Shown here in pieces: positions 43,804 through 52,761 of a stretch of 64,000 nt of DNA. The DNA is taken from contig CAYYYS010000006.1 in NCBI GenBank assembly GCA_964476155.1, positions 1-64,000 on the forward strand. Reading direction: 5' to 3'. The notes below the pieces were generated by a model. The model was not told where the DNA came from, did no database searches, and was given only the letters and a program-made list of their open reading frames with translations. The DNA comes from JAHIYU01 sp964476155 (lineage in GTDB: Bacteria > Krumholzibacteriota > Krumholzibacteriia > LZORAL124-64-63). How positions within the stretch are numbered: the first letter of the stretch is position 1; each line of letters starts with the position of its first letter. Made by a program: the position numbers and the translations under genes.

Positions 43804-45097
43804 ACCCGTTTTGCGGAGTCTGATTCCGCTGCTTTTCCTGCTGATTGGTCCGCGGCTTTTCGCCGCGGACCTTCCGTCCTTCCAGGCCCTTGTCGATGCC
43901 ACCGCGACCAACGGTACCCTGACGCCCGAGGCCGGTATTTACGCTGGTCCCGTGGTGGTGTCGCGGTCCATGACCATCGACGGCGGCGGCTGGGTGAGGA
44001 TCGACAGCGGCGGCAAGGGGTCCGTGATCGTTATCGAGTCCGACGGCGTGACCATCAAGGGGCTGCATCTGACCAACTCGGGCAAATCATACAACGACCT
44101 CGATTCCGGCGTGCAGGTGCGCGGCAATTTCAACGTGGTCAAGGATTGCGTCATCGACAACTGTCTGTTCGGTGTCGATCTGCAGCAGTCGGAGCACTGC
44201 ATCGTGCGGCGCAACCACATCAGTTCCAAGGACTTTGATCTGGGTCAAAAGGGCGACGCCGTTCGTCTCTGGTACAGCTTTCACAACAAGATCACCGACA
44301 ACGTCTGCACCGGCGTGCGGGACATGGTGGTCTGGTACTCGTCGAACAACGAGATCCGCGGCAACAAACTGTCCAACAGTCGTTACTCGCTCCACTTCAT
44401 GTATTCGAAATACAATCTTGTGGAAGACAACGAGTATTACAATAACGCCGTGGGCATCTTCCTGATGTACAGCGACGGCATCATCGTTCGCAACAACACC
44501 ATCGCGCACGCCGCGGGGCCCACCGGCGTGGGCATCGGCTTCAAGGAGACTTCGGAGCTGATCATCGAGAACAACGAGATTCTCTACTGCGCCAGCGGTC
44601 TCTACATCGACGTGTCGCCTTACCAGCCCGACACCGTCAATCGTTTCGAGAACAACCTCATCGCCTACAACGGTATCGGTATCCGGTTTCTCAACGACTG
44701 GACGGGTAATATTTTCGTCAACAACCGGATCGCGGATAATCTGACCCAGGTCTTCGTCGGTGGCGGCATGACCGCCAACCGCAACGTCTGGAACGGTAAC
44801 TACTGGGCCGACTATGCCGGTTTCGATCGCGATGGGGACGGCATCGGCGATACGCCCCATGAGATCTACGCGTACGCCGACCGCATCTGGCGAGATAAGC
44901 CTTTCGCCCAGTTCTTCAAGGGGTCGCCCTTGCTGGAGACCCTGGATTTCCTGGAGAGACTGGCGCCGTTCTCTGAACCCGACCTGCTGGTCAGAGACGA
45001 TGCGCCCAGGATGAGGAAGGAGGACGAGGGAACGATCGGGACAAAGGGAGGCGGCGCCTCACCGATGATCCCGACCCTCGAAACTCATGATCGCTGA
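43787..45097 (+). CDS. nosD: NosD copper-site maturation protein
   Basis: This is a 436-residue secreted right-handed beta-helix protein. The signal peptide (about residues 8-26) is followed by many short N-N-x-I-x-x-N repeats of the CASH/NosD type across residues about 70-340. NosD works with the NosF-NosY ABC transporter and is needed to build the sulfur-bridged CuZ centre of NosZ. It overlaps nosB by 17 bases and nosG by 11, so the block is tightly coupled. Confidence 0.93.
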   Translation: MSATSRPVLRSLIPLLFLLIGPRLFAADLPSFQALVDATATNGTLTPEAGIYAGPVVVSRSMTIDGGGWVRIDSGGKGSVIVIESDGVTIKGLHLTNSGKSYNDLDSGVQVRGNFNVVKDCVIDNCLFGVDLQQSEHCIVRRNHISSKDFDLGQKGDAVRLWYSFHNKITDNVCTGVRDMVVWYSSNNEIRGNKLSNSRYSLHFMYSKYNLVEDNEYYNNAVGIFLMYSDGIIVRNNTIAHAAGPTGVGIGFKETSELIIENNEILYCASGLYIDVSPYQPDTVNRFENNLIAYNGIGIRFLNDWTGNIFVNNRIADNLTQVFVGGGMTANRNVWNGNYWADYAGFDRDGDGIGDTPHEIYAYADRIWRDKPFAQFFKGSPLLETLDFLERLAPFSEPDLLVRDDAPRMRKEDEGTIGTKGGGASPMIPTLETHDR

Positions 45098-45905
45098 CAA
45101 TAAGACTTCCGAACGGAAACCGCCCCGCCCCTCACGCAGGGATATCCTGCGCACAATGTTGCTGGCCTCGGGATTCGTGGGCGCCTCGCTGCTGGGTGTC
45201 GTCCCCGTGATCAAGGGCTGGGTCAAGCGGCTGCGTCCACCCGGTGCTCTGCTCGAGGACGATTTCCTGGCCTCGTGCATCAAGTGCGGCCAGTGTGTTC
45301 AGGTCTGTCCGGTAGAGGCGATCAAGGTCGCCGATCTGCTCGACGGTTTCGGGAACGGCGTTCCGTACATCGATTCCCGGGCACAGGCCTGCGACTTTTC
45401 CTGCGACGGCCTGCAATGCGTGCTGGCCTGTCCCACCGGGGCCCTGACTCACCACATCAACTATCCCCACGAGGCCCGGATGGCGGTGGCGAAGATCGAA
45501 CGCCCCGACCGCTGCCTCGCCATGCGGGGGGAGGGCTTCAAGGGCTCGGCCCGTGGTGCCGGATTCAAGGGCAAGTTGCGCTACGAAGACGTTGATCGCT
45601 GGAATCCCATCCCGGTCAGCGATCATCCCTACGACCTCGAGGTCTGCGACCTCTGCGTGCGGCAATGCCCCATCGAGATCCGCATCGCCCAGTGCGAGGA
45701 CGGCAAGCCGCCGGCCGGCGATCCGAACCAGTGCCCGCCCGAACCAGCCATCCGCCTGGTGGAGACGGGTGTAGTGGACGGCCGCATGACGTACACACCG
45801 GAGATACTCGCCGGCTGTGTCGGTTGCGGTGTCTGCGAGATGATCTGTCCCGCCGAACCGGGCGTCATCGTGATGGACGACAGCGGACGGGGGGTGTGCG
45901 CTTGA
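45087..45905 (+). CDS. nosG: NosG, NapG-like ferredoxin
   Basis: This is a 272-residue periplasmic Fe-S protein. A twin-arginine region (SRRDIL, about residues 16-21) and a hydrophobic stretch mark Tat export. Four 4Fe4S motifs are visible: CIKCGQCVQVCP (about 64-75), CDFSCDGLQCVLACP, CDLCVRQCPIEIR and CVGCGVCEMICP. It matches NapG and NosG, which pair with NapH/NosH in a proposed menaquinol dehydrogenase. The cluster therefore has a second possible quinol route to NosZ beside ACIII. Confidence 0.92.
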   Translation: MIADNKTSERKPPRPSRRDILRTMLLASGFVGASLLGVVPVIKGWVKRLRPPGALLEDDFLASCIKCGQCVQVCPVEAIKVADLLDGFGNGVPYIDSRAQACDFSCDGLQCVLACPTGALTHHINYPHEARMAVAKIERPDRCLAMRGEGFKGSARGAGFKGKLRYEDVDRWNPIPVSDHPYDLEVCDLCVRQCPIEIRIAQCEDGKPPAGDPNQCPPEPAIRLVETGVVDGRMTYTPEILAGCVGCGVCEMICPAEPGVIVMDDSGRGVCA

Positions 45906-46873
45906 AGGGCCTGATCGAATCCTTCGCCACCCTGCTGGGCCGTGACCCTCGCAAGCCCCAGTCGGGGGAGATCTCCGCCAAGGCGCAGGCGGTCCACGAG
46001 GAAAAGACCGCCAAACGGGATCGCGAGTTGTCGCAGCACATCATGGACGAGCGCCGCAAGAAGGCGTCCAGTCCCCAGAAATGGCGCCGCATCCGCTGGG
46101 CCGTGCTGATCGCCGTGAACCTGCTCTTCGTCCTGTCCTATAAGTTGGATATCCAGCTGCTCGAAGGGGCGCTGACCGGGTCGCGCTTCGTCGGTTTCCA
46201 CATGGCCGATCTCAACGCCGCGCTGCAGGTGATGCTCGCCTTCAAGCAGATCCTGATCAACCTGCTGATCGGCATCGTCACGGTCTTCATTCTCTGGTGG
46301 TTGCTCGGCGGTCGGACCTTCTGCTCCTGGGTTTGCCCCTACCACCTCTTGTCCGAGTGGGCGGAGATCCTCCACGTGAAGCTGGCCGCGAAGAAGCTCG
46401 TCAAGCATCACACCTTCGACCGCCGGGCCCGGACCTGGCTCTGGCTGGTCTTCGCCGTTTTGGCCTTCGTCACCGGCTACACCGTTTACGAGACCATCTC
46501 GCCGACGGGTATTCTCAGCCGCGCGCTCATCTACGGGCCCGGCCTCGCCGCGCTTTGGGTCCAGGCGATCCTGGTCTTCGAGATCCTGTACTCGCGACGC
46601 GCCTGGTGTCGCTGCGTTTGTCCCATCGGGTTGACGTACGGACTCGTCGGCGTCACCTCGCCGCTGAAGGTGACCCATGAGCTGAGTAAGTGTTTCTATG
46701 ACGGGGCCTGTCGCCAGGTGTGCCTCGTGCCGCACGTGCTGAATAGCACCATCAAGGGCCGGGGGCGGACCCTCAAGGCCACCACCGGCGCGGATTGCAC
46801 GCGCTGCGGACGCTGCATCGACGTTTGTCCGACCGGCGCATTGTCGTACACATTCAAGGTGATGGGGAAGTAG
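45902..46873 (+). CDS. nosH: NosH, NapH-like membrane ferredoxin
   Basis: This is a 323-residue membrane protein with four helices and cytoplasmic 4Fe4S motifs. CSWVCPY and CRCVCPIGL are the NapH-type CxxxCP pairs at helix ends, and CTRCGRCIDVCP near residues 300-311 is a ferredoxin motif. I start it at TTG 45902, whose TTGA overlaps the nosG stop and which has GGGGGG six bases upstream. An N-terminal charged, coiled-looking segment of about 60 residues precedes the first helix. With NosG it would form a menaquinol-oxidising unit. Confidence 0.9.
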   Translation: MKGLIESFATLLGRDPRKPQSGEISAKAQAVHEEKTAKRDRELSQHIMDERRKKASSPQKWRRIRWAVLIAVNLLFVLSYKLDIQLLEGALTGSRFVGFHMADLNAALQVMLAFKQILINLLIGIVTVFILWWLLGGRTFCSWVCPYHLLSEWAEILHVKLAAKKLVKHHTFDRRARTWLWLVFAVLAFVTGYTVYETISPTGILSRALIYGPGLAALWVQAILVFEILYSRRAWCRCVCPIGLTYGLVGVTSPLKVTHELSKCFYDGACRQVCLVPHVLNSTIKGRGRTLKATTGADCTRCGRCIDVCPTGALSYTFKVMGK

Positions 46874-46875
46874 AC

Positions 46876-47724
46876 GTGATCCGCTGCGAACAACTCAGCA
46901 AATCGTTCCGACGCACGCGCGTGCTCGACGGTGTCGACCTTCAGATCGCGCGCGGGGATCGCATCGCCCTGGTGGGTGCCAACGGTGCCGGCAAGACGAC
47001 GCTCATCCGCTGTCTGCTGGGCGAGTATACCCACGGCGGACGGGTCACCTTCAACGGCCTGGTTCCGCGCGAGCATCGCGCGCAGGTCCTGAAGGGTATC
47101 GGCTTTGTCCCTCAGCTTCCCCCGCCGCTCAAGATGACCGTCGGCGAGCTCGTCGCCTTCGCCGCCCGGTTCTGCGACAGCGATCCGGTCCGCATGAATA
47201 CGGTGGCCGAGCAGCTCGGCCTGGACGTGTCGGGTTTCCGCCGCCGTCCCTTCGTCAAGCTCTCCGGCGGGGAAAAACAAAAACTGCTGATCGCCATCGC
47301 CCTCGGTCGGGAGACCGAACTGCTGATCATGGACGAACCCGCCGCCAACCTCGACCCCATGGCCCGTCAGGTGTTCTTCGGGTTGCTGGCCGAGCGTCTG
47401 GAGCGGGTCTCGATGATCATATCCAGCCACCGCCTCGACGAGGTCGCTTCGCTTGTCAACCGCGTGGTCGAACTGGATCGCGGACATGTCGTGCTGAACG
47501 ACCACGTGGACGACCGGGTCGACATGGCCGGAGTGTTCGCGTGCCGGATCGAGCTGAACCAGGCCAACGCCGCGTTTGCCAAGGCGGTGGCCGACTGGAA
47601 ATTCACGGGTGACGACTCCGCCATGGTCTGGCGGGGACAGGTAGCCGGCCCCGATCGGCTACGCTTTCTGGGTATGTTGTCCCGGTACGCCGCCTCTTTG
47701 CACGGCGTCGAAATGAAGGAGTAA
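46876..47724 (+). CDS. nosF: NosF, ABC ATPase for NosZ maturation
   Basis: This is a 282-residue ABC ATPase with Walker A GANGAGKTT (about residues 34-42), signature LSGGEKQKL, Walker B LLIMDEPAANLDP and the switch SSHRLDE. It powers the NosY permease, and the complex supplies sulfur to the CuZ centre with NosD. The start is GTG 46876, two bases after the nosH stop with GGGG nine bases upstream. The C-terminal about 70 residues are a family-specific tail. Confidence 0.93.
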   Translation: MIRCEQLSKSFRRTRVLDGVDLQIARGDRIALVGANGAGKTTLIRCLLGEYTHGGRVTFNGLVPREHRAQVLKGIGFVPQLPPPLKMTVGELVAFAARFCDSDPVRMNTVAEQLGLDVSGFRRRPFVKLSGGEKQKLLIAIALGRETELLIMDEPAANLDPMARQVFFGLLAERLERVSMIISSHRLDEVASLVNRVVELDRGHVVLNDHVDDRVDMAGVFACRIELNQANAAFAKAVADWKFTGDDSAMVWRGQVAGPDRLRFLGMLSRYAASLHGVEMKE

Positions 47725-47726
47725 CC

Positions 47727-48173
47727 ATGAAGACACTGACCTGCATCGCCTTGTTGACCCTGGCCGCGGTTTTGATCGGCTGTTCCGGAGGCCCCGAGAC
47801 CGGTCCGGGTGATGTGCACTGGGATCGTGACACCTGCGCCCGCTGCGTGATGGCCGTCAGCGACCCCCACTACGCAGCCCAGGTCCGCGGCGGCCCGACC
47901 GGGGAAAAGACCAAGCTCTATCTCTTCGACGACCTCGGCTGTGCGGTCTTCTGGCTGGACAAGCAGGACTGGAAGTCGGATCCCCGCACCGAGATGTGGG
48001 TCACCGACTGGCAAGACGGCACGTGGATCGACGCGTTCACCTCCTCGTACATCGATGGCAAGACCACGCCCATGGACTTTGGCCTCGGCGCCCAGACGGA
48101 CACCTCCGAGGGTGCCCTGAATTACGATCAGGCGGTCGCGCACATCTACGCCCGCAAGCAAATGGCCCATTGA
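47727..48173 (+). CDS. nosL: NosL-type copper chaperone lipoprotein
   Basis: This is a 148-residue lipoprotein (lipobox LIGC, Cys at about residue 19). A CARCVM motif (about residues 37-42) gives the Cys-x-x-Cys-x-Met Cu(I) site of NosL. FDDLGCAVFWLD and the C-terminal MDFGLGA are family features. NosL carries Cu(I) to apo-NosZ. Here it sits between nosF and nosY, splitting the ABC pair, whereas in many clusters it follows nosY. Confidence 0.9.
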   Translation: MKTLTCIALLTLAAVLIGCSGGPETGPGDVHWDRDTCARCVMAVSDPHYAAQVRGGPTGEKTKLYLFDDLGCAVFWLDKQDWKSDPRTEMWVTDWQDGTWIDAFTSSYIDGKTTPMDFGLGAQTDTSEGALNYDQAVAHIYARKQMAH

Positions 48174-48189
48174 GAACGGTGGCAATCAC

Positions 48190-49017
48190 GTGAAGCAGCT
48201 TATTCAGCTGGCCCAGGCCGACATCGGCGAATCGCTGCGCGCGCGGTGGTTCTTCGTGTACACGATTGTTTTCGGCGGTGTGATGGTCGGGCTGTTCCTG
48301 TCCGGACTCACCGAATCGCGGATCATGGGTTTTACCGGGCTCTCCCGTCTGCTGGTGACGTACCTGCAGATCACCATGGCGATCCTGCCCATCTTCATGC
48401 TCATCACGACGGTGCGATCGGTGGTCGGTGATCGCGAGGCGGGCATCTTCGAGTACATCCTGGCGCTGCCGGTGGGTATCGGGGCCTGGTACTGGGGCAA
48501 GCTGTTGGGGCGCTTCCTGGTGATCTTCATGCCGGTCTTCGGCGCGATGGTGATGGCCGTGGCCTACGGGGCGGTCAAGGGCGTGACGATTCCCTGGGTG
48601 GACATACTGTTCTATTCCGGCCTGCTGGCCTCGCTGGCCTGGTGTTTTCTCGGCATCGGCATGCTCATCTCGACCCTGTCTCGATCGACGGACGTGGCCC
48701 AGGCGGCCGCCTTTCTCACCTGGCTCTTCCTGCTGCTGTTCCTGGACCTGATCCTGCTGGGTGCCCTGATCAAGGAGGGGCTGCCCGCCGAATCCGCAGT
48801 GGCGATCTCCCTGCTCAATCCCATGCAGTCGTTCCGGACCGCGGCCATGCTGCTCTTCGATCCGCAGCTTGTGCTGCTCGGCCCGGCGGCCTATGTGATC
48901 CTGGACAACTTCGGGTATACCGGTTATCTGGCCTGGGCCATGGTATACCCGGTCCTCGTGGGGCTTGGGTGTTCGGGGCTGGGGTTCTGGATCTTCAAGC
49001 GCGGGGATTATTCCTAA
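48190..49017 (+). CDS. nosY: NosY, ABC permease for NosZ maturation
   Basis: This is a 275-residue ABC-2 permease with six helices. RSVVGDREAGIFEYILALPV (about residues 77-96) is the coupling motif of the NosY family. It pairs with NosF and engages NosD on the outside. The start is a GTG at 48190, 16 bases after nosL. It is the last gene of the long transcription unit and is followed by a bidirectional terminator. Confidence 0.92.
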   Translation: MKQLIQLAQADIGESLRARWFFVYTIVFGGVMVGLFLSGLTESRIMGFTGLSRLLVTYLQITMAILPIFMLITTVRSVVGDREAGIFEYILALPVGIGAWYWGKLLGRFLVIFMPVFGAMVMAVAYGAVKGVTIPWVDILFYSGLLASLAWCFLGIGMLISTLSRSTDVAQAAAFLTWLFLLLFLDLILLGALIKEGLPAESAVAISLLNPMQSFRTAAMLLFDPQLVLLGPAAYVILDNFGYTGYLAWAMVYPVLVGLGCSGLGFWIFKRGDYS

Positions 49018-49023
49018 TAGATA

Positions 49024-49054
49024 AGCCGCCACGATCGGGATGATCGTGGCGGCT
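49024..49054. terminator. bidirectional hairpin terminator after nosY
   Basis: Thirteen perfectly paired bases (AGCCGCCACGATC and its complement) flank a five-base loop between the convergent nosY and 8-oxoguanine deaminase genes. The plus-strand tail is pyrimidine-rich (CTCTCCTC) and the minus-strand tail is AT-rich, so it can serve both directions. Confidence 0.8.
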
Positions 49055-49082
49055 CTCTCCTCGACAGCCTGCTAGACCCTGA

Positions 49083-50390
49083 TCAGCAGGGGACGATTTT
49101 TCCGTCCACCACGACGATTTTCGCCTGCGTCGGACGGCACAGCAGCAGAGCCGCCACAAGGTCGCCCACGCGGTCATAGGCCGGATCGTCCAGGTCGAAC
49201 AGCGCCAGATCGCAGACGCGACCGGGTTCCACAGCGCCGATGTCGTAGCGGCCCAGGCAGGCCGCTCCGCCCAGGGTCGCCATCTCCAGGACTTCCTGGA
49301 CGGTCATCGCCGCGGCGCCTCCCAGCACCCGGTGCAGCAGCAGGCATTGACGCAACTCCGCCAACAGGTCGGAGCTGTCGTTGCTGGCCGACCCGTCCAC
49401 GGCCAGTCCCACCGGCGAGCCGGCCGCCTGCAGTTCACGCACCCGGCAGATGCCCGATCCAAGTCGCATGTTCGAAGTGGGGCAATGAGCGACGGCCACA
49501 CCCGCGGCACCGAGCCGCTTGACCTCGCCCTCGTCGAACCAGATGCCGTGGGCCAGCCAGACATCGTCGGCCAGCCAGCCTGTGTCTTCGAGCAGATCCA
49601 CCGGTCGCATCCCGTAGGTTTCGCGGCAGTAGGCGTCCTCGTCGCGTGTCTCGGACAGGTGCGTGTGCAGTCGCACGCCGTGTTTGCGGGCGAGCTCGGC
49701 CGTGTCGCGCAACAGCTCGGGTGTGACCGAGAAAGGGGAGCAGGGCGCCAGGGCGATGCGGGTCATGGCGCCGGGCGTGGGGTCGTGGTATTTGGCGATG
49801 ACACGCTCGCTGTCGGCCAGGATGGTGTCGTGAGTCTGGACGACCGAGTCGGGCGGCAGGCCCCCGTCCTTCTGTGAACGGGACATGCTGCCGCGCGTCG
49901 GGTGGAAACGGATGCCGGCTTCGCGGGCGGCCTCGATGGTGATGTCGATCAGCTCGGGCGACGCGTCGCGCGGAAAGAGGTACTGGTGGTCGGTCGTCGT
50001 GGTGCAGCCGCTGCGCAGCAGTTCGCGGCAGCCCACCAGGGCCGCTTCGTGGAAGTCGATGTCGCGCAACTTGGCCCATACGGGGTAGAGGGTGCGCAAC
50101 CAGTCGAAGAGCTCCGCGTCCACGGCGCCGGGCCAGGCCCGGGTGCGGGTCTGATAGAGATGGTGGTGGGTGTTGATCAAGCCGGGCAGCACTACGCAGC
50201 CCTTGGCGTCGAGACGCTCGTGGGCGTCGAGGGGGGCGCCGTCGATCTCGGGCGGCGGGTCGCCCGCACCGACCGCGGTGATCAGGCCGTTGGTTGCGGC
50301 CACCCAACCGGTCTCGAGTACGCGGCGCTCGTCGTCCATGGTCACCAGGGGCGCGGCGTTGGTCAGCAGGAATCGTCGTCCGTCGGTCAT
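49083..50390 (-). CDS. 8-oxoguanine deaminase-family amidohydrolase
   Basis: This is a 435-residue zinc aminohydrolase. NTHHHLYQTRTRAWP (about residues 69-83) is the signature of 8-oxoguanine deaminase and its hydroxyatrazine-hydrolase relatives. HTHLSE, LAHGIWFDEGE and VAHCPTSNMRLGSG follow, and the catalytic Asp is in AVDGSASND. It converts 8-oxoguanine to uric acid. I start it at ATG 50390, with GGAG eight bases before; a longer frame exists. With ssnA, ygeY, ygeW and the HydA-like gene it suggests purine use, although it is on the far side of the nos cluster. Confidence 0.87.
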   Translation of the reverse strand: MTDGRRFLLTNAAPLVTMDDERRVLETGWVAATNGLITAVGAGDPPPEIDGAPLDAHERLDAKGCVVLPGLINTHHHLYQTRTRAWPGAVDAELFDWLRTLYPVWAKLRDIDFHEAALVGCRELLRSGCTTTTDHQYLFPRDASPELIDITIEAAREAGIRFHPTRGSMSRSQKDGGLPPDSVVQTHDTILADSERVIAKYHDPTPGAMTRIALAPCSPFSVTPELLRDTAELARKHGVRLHTHLSETRDEDAYCRETYGMRPVDLLEDTGWLADDVWLAHGIWFDEGEVKRLGAAGVAVAHCPTSNMRLGSGICRVRELQAAGSPVGLAVDGSASNDSSDLLAELRQCLLLHRVLGGAAAMTVQEVLEMATLGGAACLGRYDIGAVEPGRVCDLALFDLDDPAYDRVGDLVAALLLCRPTQAKIVVVDGKIVPC

Positions 50391-50604
50391 CGTCCATTCT
50401 CCATTGGTACAGGGTGCGATCCCCGCTATACTGCACCGTGCGGGGGCGCACCACAATATCTCATCCTGAACTGGCCCGCATCTTGATCATAAGCACCCTC
50501 GTGTGTTTCAAAGCCCTGTTTCGACCACAATAGTGGGCATCCTGGATTAGGGGTGTCCGTAGGATGGGACGACGCAATCGGTCCCGTGACCAAAGGAGAG
50601 AGTC

Positions 50605-51225
50605 GTGCGAATCCATAGGCTAACGTATCTGCTCACAACGGCTTCACTGCTTGCAGCCCTGGTGATGCTGGCCGGTTGCGGCGGCGGCAAGGCCGTCACG
50701 CGCATCGACACCGACACCACTATCGACCTGTCCGGGCGCTGGAACGACGCCGACAGCCGGATGGTGGCCGAGGAGCTCATCGCCCAGGCGACGTCGAGCC
50801 CCTGGGTGGAGAATCACCTGCTGGCCCAAGGCAAGAAGCCCGCGGTGATCGTGGGCGACATCGTCAACAAGTCGGCGGAGCACATCCCCGTCGAGCCCTT
50901 CATGGCCGACGTGGAACGCGCCTTCATCAACTCGGGCCGCGTGCGCATGGTCGCCACCGCCGAGCAGCGTGATCAGTTGCGCGACGAGCGCGCCGACCAG
51001 CAGCAGTATTCCTCCGAGGAATCCATGAAGCAGTGGGGCCGCGAACTGGGCGCCGACTACATGATGCTCGGGTCGGTCAACACCATCATCGACCGCGCGG
51101 AAGGCGACGAGGTGAAGTTCTATCAGGTCGACGTGTACCTCATCGACCTCGAGGACAACACCAAGGCCTGGGCCGGCTTCAAGAAGATCAAGAAGTACGT
51201 GAGCCGGGACGGCTACCGTCCGTGA
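50605..51225 (+). CDS. LpoB-like penicillin-binding protein activator lipoprotein
   Basis: This is a 206-residue lipoprotein (lipobox LAGC, Cys near residue 25). The LpoB/CsgG-like fold appears as DLSGRWNDADSRMVAEELI, then a VGDIVNKSAEHIPVEPF strand and YMMLGSVNTI. In E. coli, LpoB activates PBP1B from the outer membrane. The start is a GTG with AAGGAGAG upstream. It is coupled to the next lipoprotein gene. Whether it activates a PBP in this lineage is unproven. Confidence 0.85.
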   Translation: MRIHRLTYLLTTASLLAALVMLAGCGGGKAVTRIDTDTTIDLSGRWNDADSRMVAEELIAQATSSPWVENHLLAQGKKPAVIVGDIVNKSAEHIPVEPFMADVERAFINSGRVRMVATAEQRDQLRDERADQQQYSSEESMKQWGRELGADYMMLGSVNTIIDRAEGDEVKFYQVDVYLIDLEDNTKAWAGFKKIKKYVSRDGYRP

Positions 51226-52676
51226 TCAATACGGCTCACATGCGCAGACCGGCCACGACCCGCCGACCCATCACGCTGCTGGTCGTGGCCGCGTTTCTTC
51301 TCCTGCTCCTGGCGGGATCGTGCCTGACCGGCTGCTCCACCTACGTCGAGCGCAATCGTATGCTGCGAGCCGATCTGGCCGGCGGTGATTACGAGGCCGC
51401 CCTGAAGGTTATCGAGGACGGCGCCAAGGGACACGACCGTCTGCTCAACCTGCTGGAGCGGGCGTTGGTCCTGCACTACGCGGACCGGTGGGACGAGTCC
51501 AACGACGTCTTCGACGAGGCGGAGCTGTTGGCGGCCGATCTATACACCCGCAGCGTGAGCCAGGCGGTTATCTCCCTGGTGACCAGCGACGGCGCCATCG
51601 ACTACCGTGCCACGCCCTACGAACTGGCCATGGTGCCGTATTATCGCTCCCTGAACTACGTCTACCTCGGCGAGTGTGGCGAAGCGCTCGTGGAAGCCCG
51701 CAAGGCGGAGATCCAGCTGCGCGAATGGGCCGACATCGCCGCGTCCGCCCGCGAGGACGGCGAGCGCGACGCGGTCCTGGACAACAACGCCTTCCTGCAC
51801 TACCTGCGCGGCATGATCCACGAGTGGGGCGGGGAGACCAATGAGGCTTTCATCGCTTATCAGAATGCCGCCGCGGCCTATGCCGACGCCAAGGGCGCCC
51901 TGGCGCTCGAATCGCCGCCGTGGCTGGGAGAGGACCTCTTGCGGACCGGTCGTCGTCTTGGCTTCTCAAGAGAGATCGAAGATCTTCGGACGCAATATCC
52001 CGATCTGATTCCGAGCGACTCCGAACCGACCGACGAAACCGGCGAGGTCGTGGTCTTCCTGGAACTGGGCTACGCGCCCCATCGCGAATCCGCCGAACTG
52101 GATCTGCCCATCTTCAAGGCCGACGACTTCGACGACGACTACGACGCCTGGTCGCTCGCCCTGCATCACCGCCATCATCACGGCTGGGGCGGCCGCAGCA
52201 AGGATATTGCCTACTGGCTGCGCATCGCCTTGCCCGAACTTGTGGACGACCCGCCGCTGGTCAGTGGCGCGCGGGTGAGTAGCGGGACCGTCGGCGGTCA
52301 GATCCGCACCGTCCGGGTGGAGGATCTGGCCGGCCGCGCCACGCGTCAGTTCACGGCCGACTACGACAAGATCATGCTCAAGACCATCGCCCGCGGCCTG
52401 ACCAAGTTCGCGGCCAAGAAGGTGGCCGACGACAAGGGCAAGGTGGCCGGGCTACTGGCCAATCTTCTGGGCGCCGCCACCGAGCGGGCCGACACACGCG
52501 GCTGGCTCACCTTGCCCCACGGCATCGCCATGGCCCGTCTGAGCCTTCCCGCCGGTGAATACGATCTGCGTGTGGACCTTGTCGGCGCTAACGGCCGCTC
52601 CCTCGGCGAACAGGTCATCCCCGCTGTTCAGGTGCGTTCCGGGGACTGGGTCTTCCTCAGTCGCCGCGTTTTCTGA
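51222..52676 (+). CDS. COG3014-like outer-membrane lipoprotein
   Basis: This is a protein of about 484 residues with a signal peptide and lipobox LTGC, then a TPR-like helical region (about residues 40-260: a YADRWDESNDVFDEAE repeat and a YVYLGECGEALVEARKAE repeat) and a C-terminal beta-rich part. The family is a conserved lipoprotein commonly encoded with LpoB-like proteins; its function is unknown. GTG 51222 overlaps the LpoB stop as GTGA; ATG 51240 is six codons in and gives an equally good signal peptide. An acidic-His patch occurs around residue 310. Confidence 0.8.
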   Translation: MINTAHMRRPATTRRPITLLVVAAFLLLLLAGSCLTGCSTYVERNRMLRADLAGGDYEAALKVIEDGAKGHDRLLNLLERALVLHYADRWDESNDVFDEAELLAADLYTRSVSQAVISLVTSDGAIDYRATPYELAMVPYYRSLNYVYLGECGEALVEARKAEIQLREWADIAASAREDGERDAVLDNNAFLHYLRGMIHEWGGETNEAFIAYQNAAAAYADAKGALALESPPWLGEDLLRTGRRLGFSREIEDLRTQYPDLIPSDSEPTDETGEVVVFLELGYAPHRESAELDLPIFKADDFDDDYDAWSLALHHRHHHGWGGRSKDIAYWLRIALPELVDDPPLVSGARVSSGTVGGQIRTVRVEDLAGRATRQFTADYDKIMLKTIARGLTKFAAKKVADDKGKVAGLLANLLGAATERADTRGWLTLPHGIAMARLSLPAGEYDLRVDLVGANGRSLGEQVIPAVQVRSGDWVFLSRRVF

Positions 52677-52761
52677 TTTTATTTTCCCCTCCGTTGCAAC
52701 CATCACCCCTTGTTTGACTGTCTCTTAATCAGTAGGTCCTGATACCGAAATCCTGTTAATC

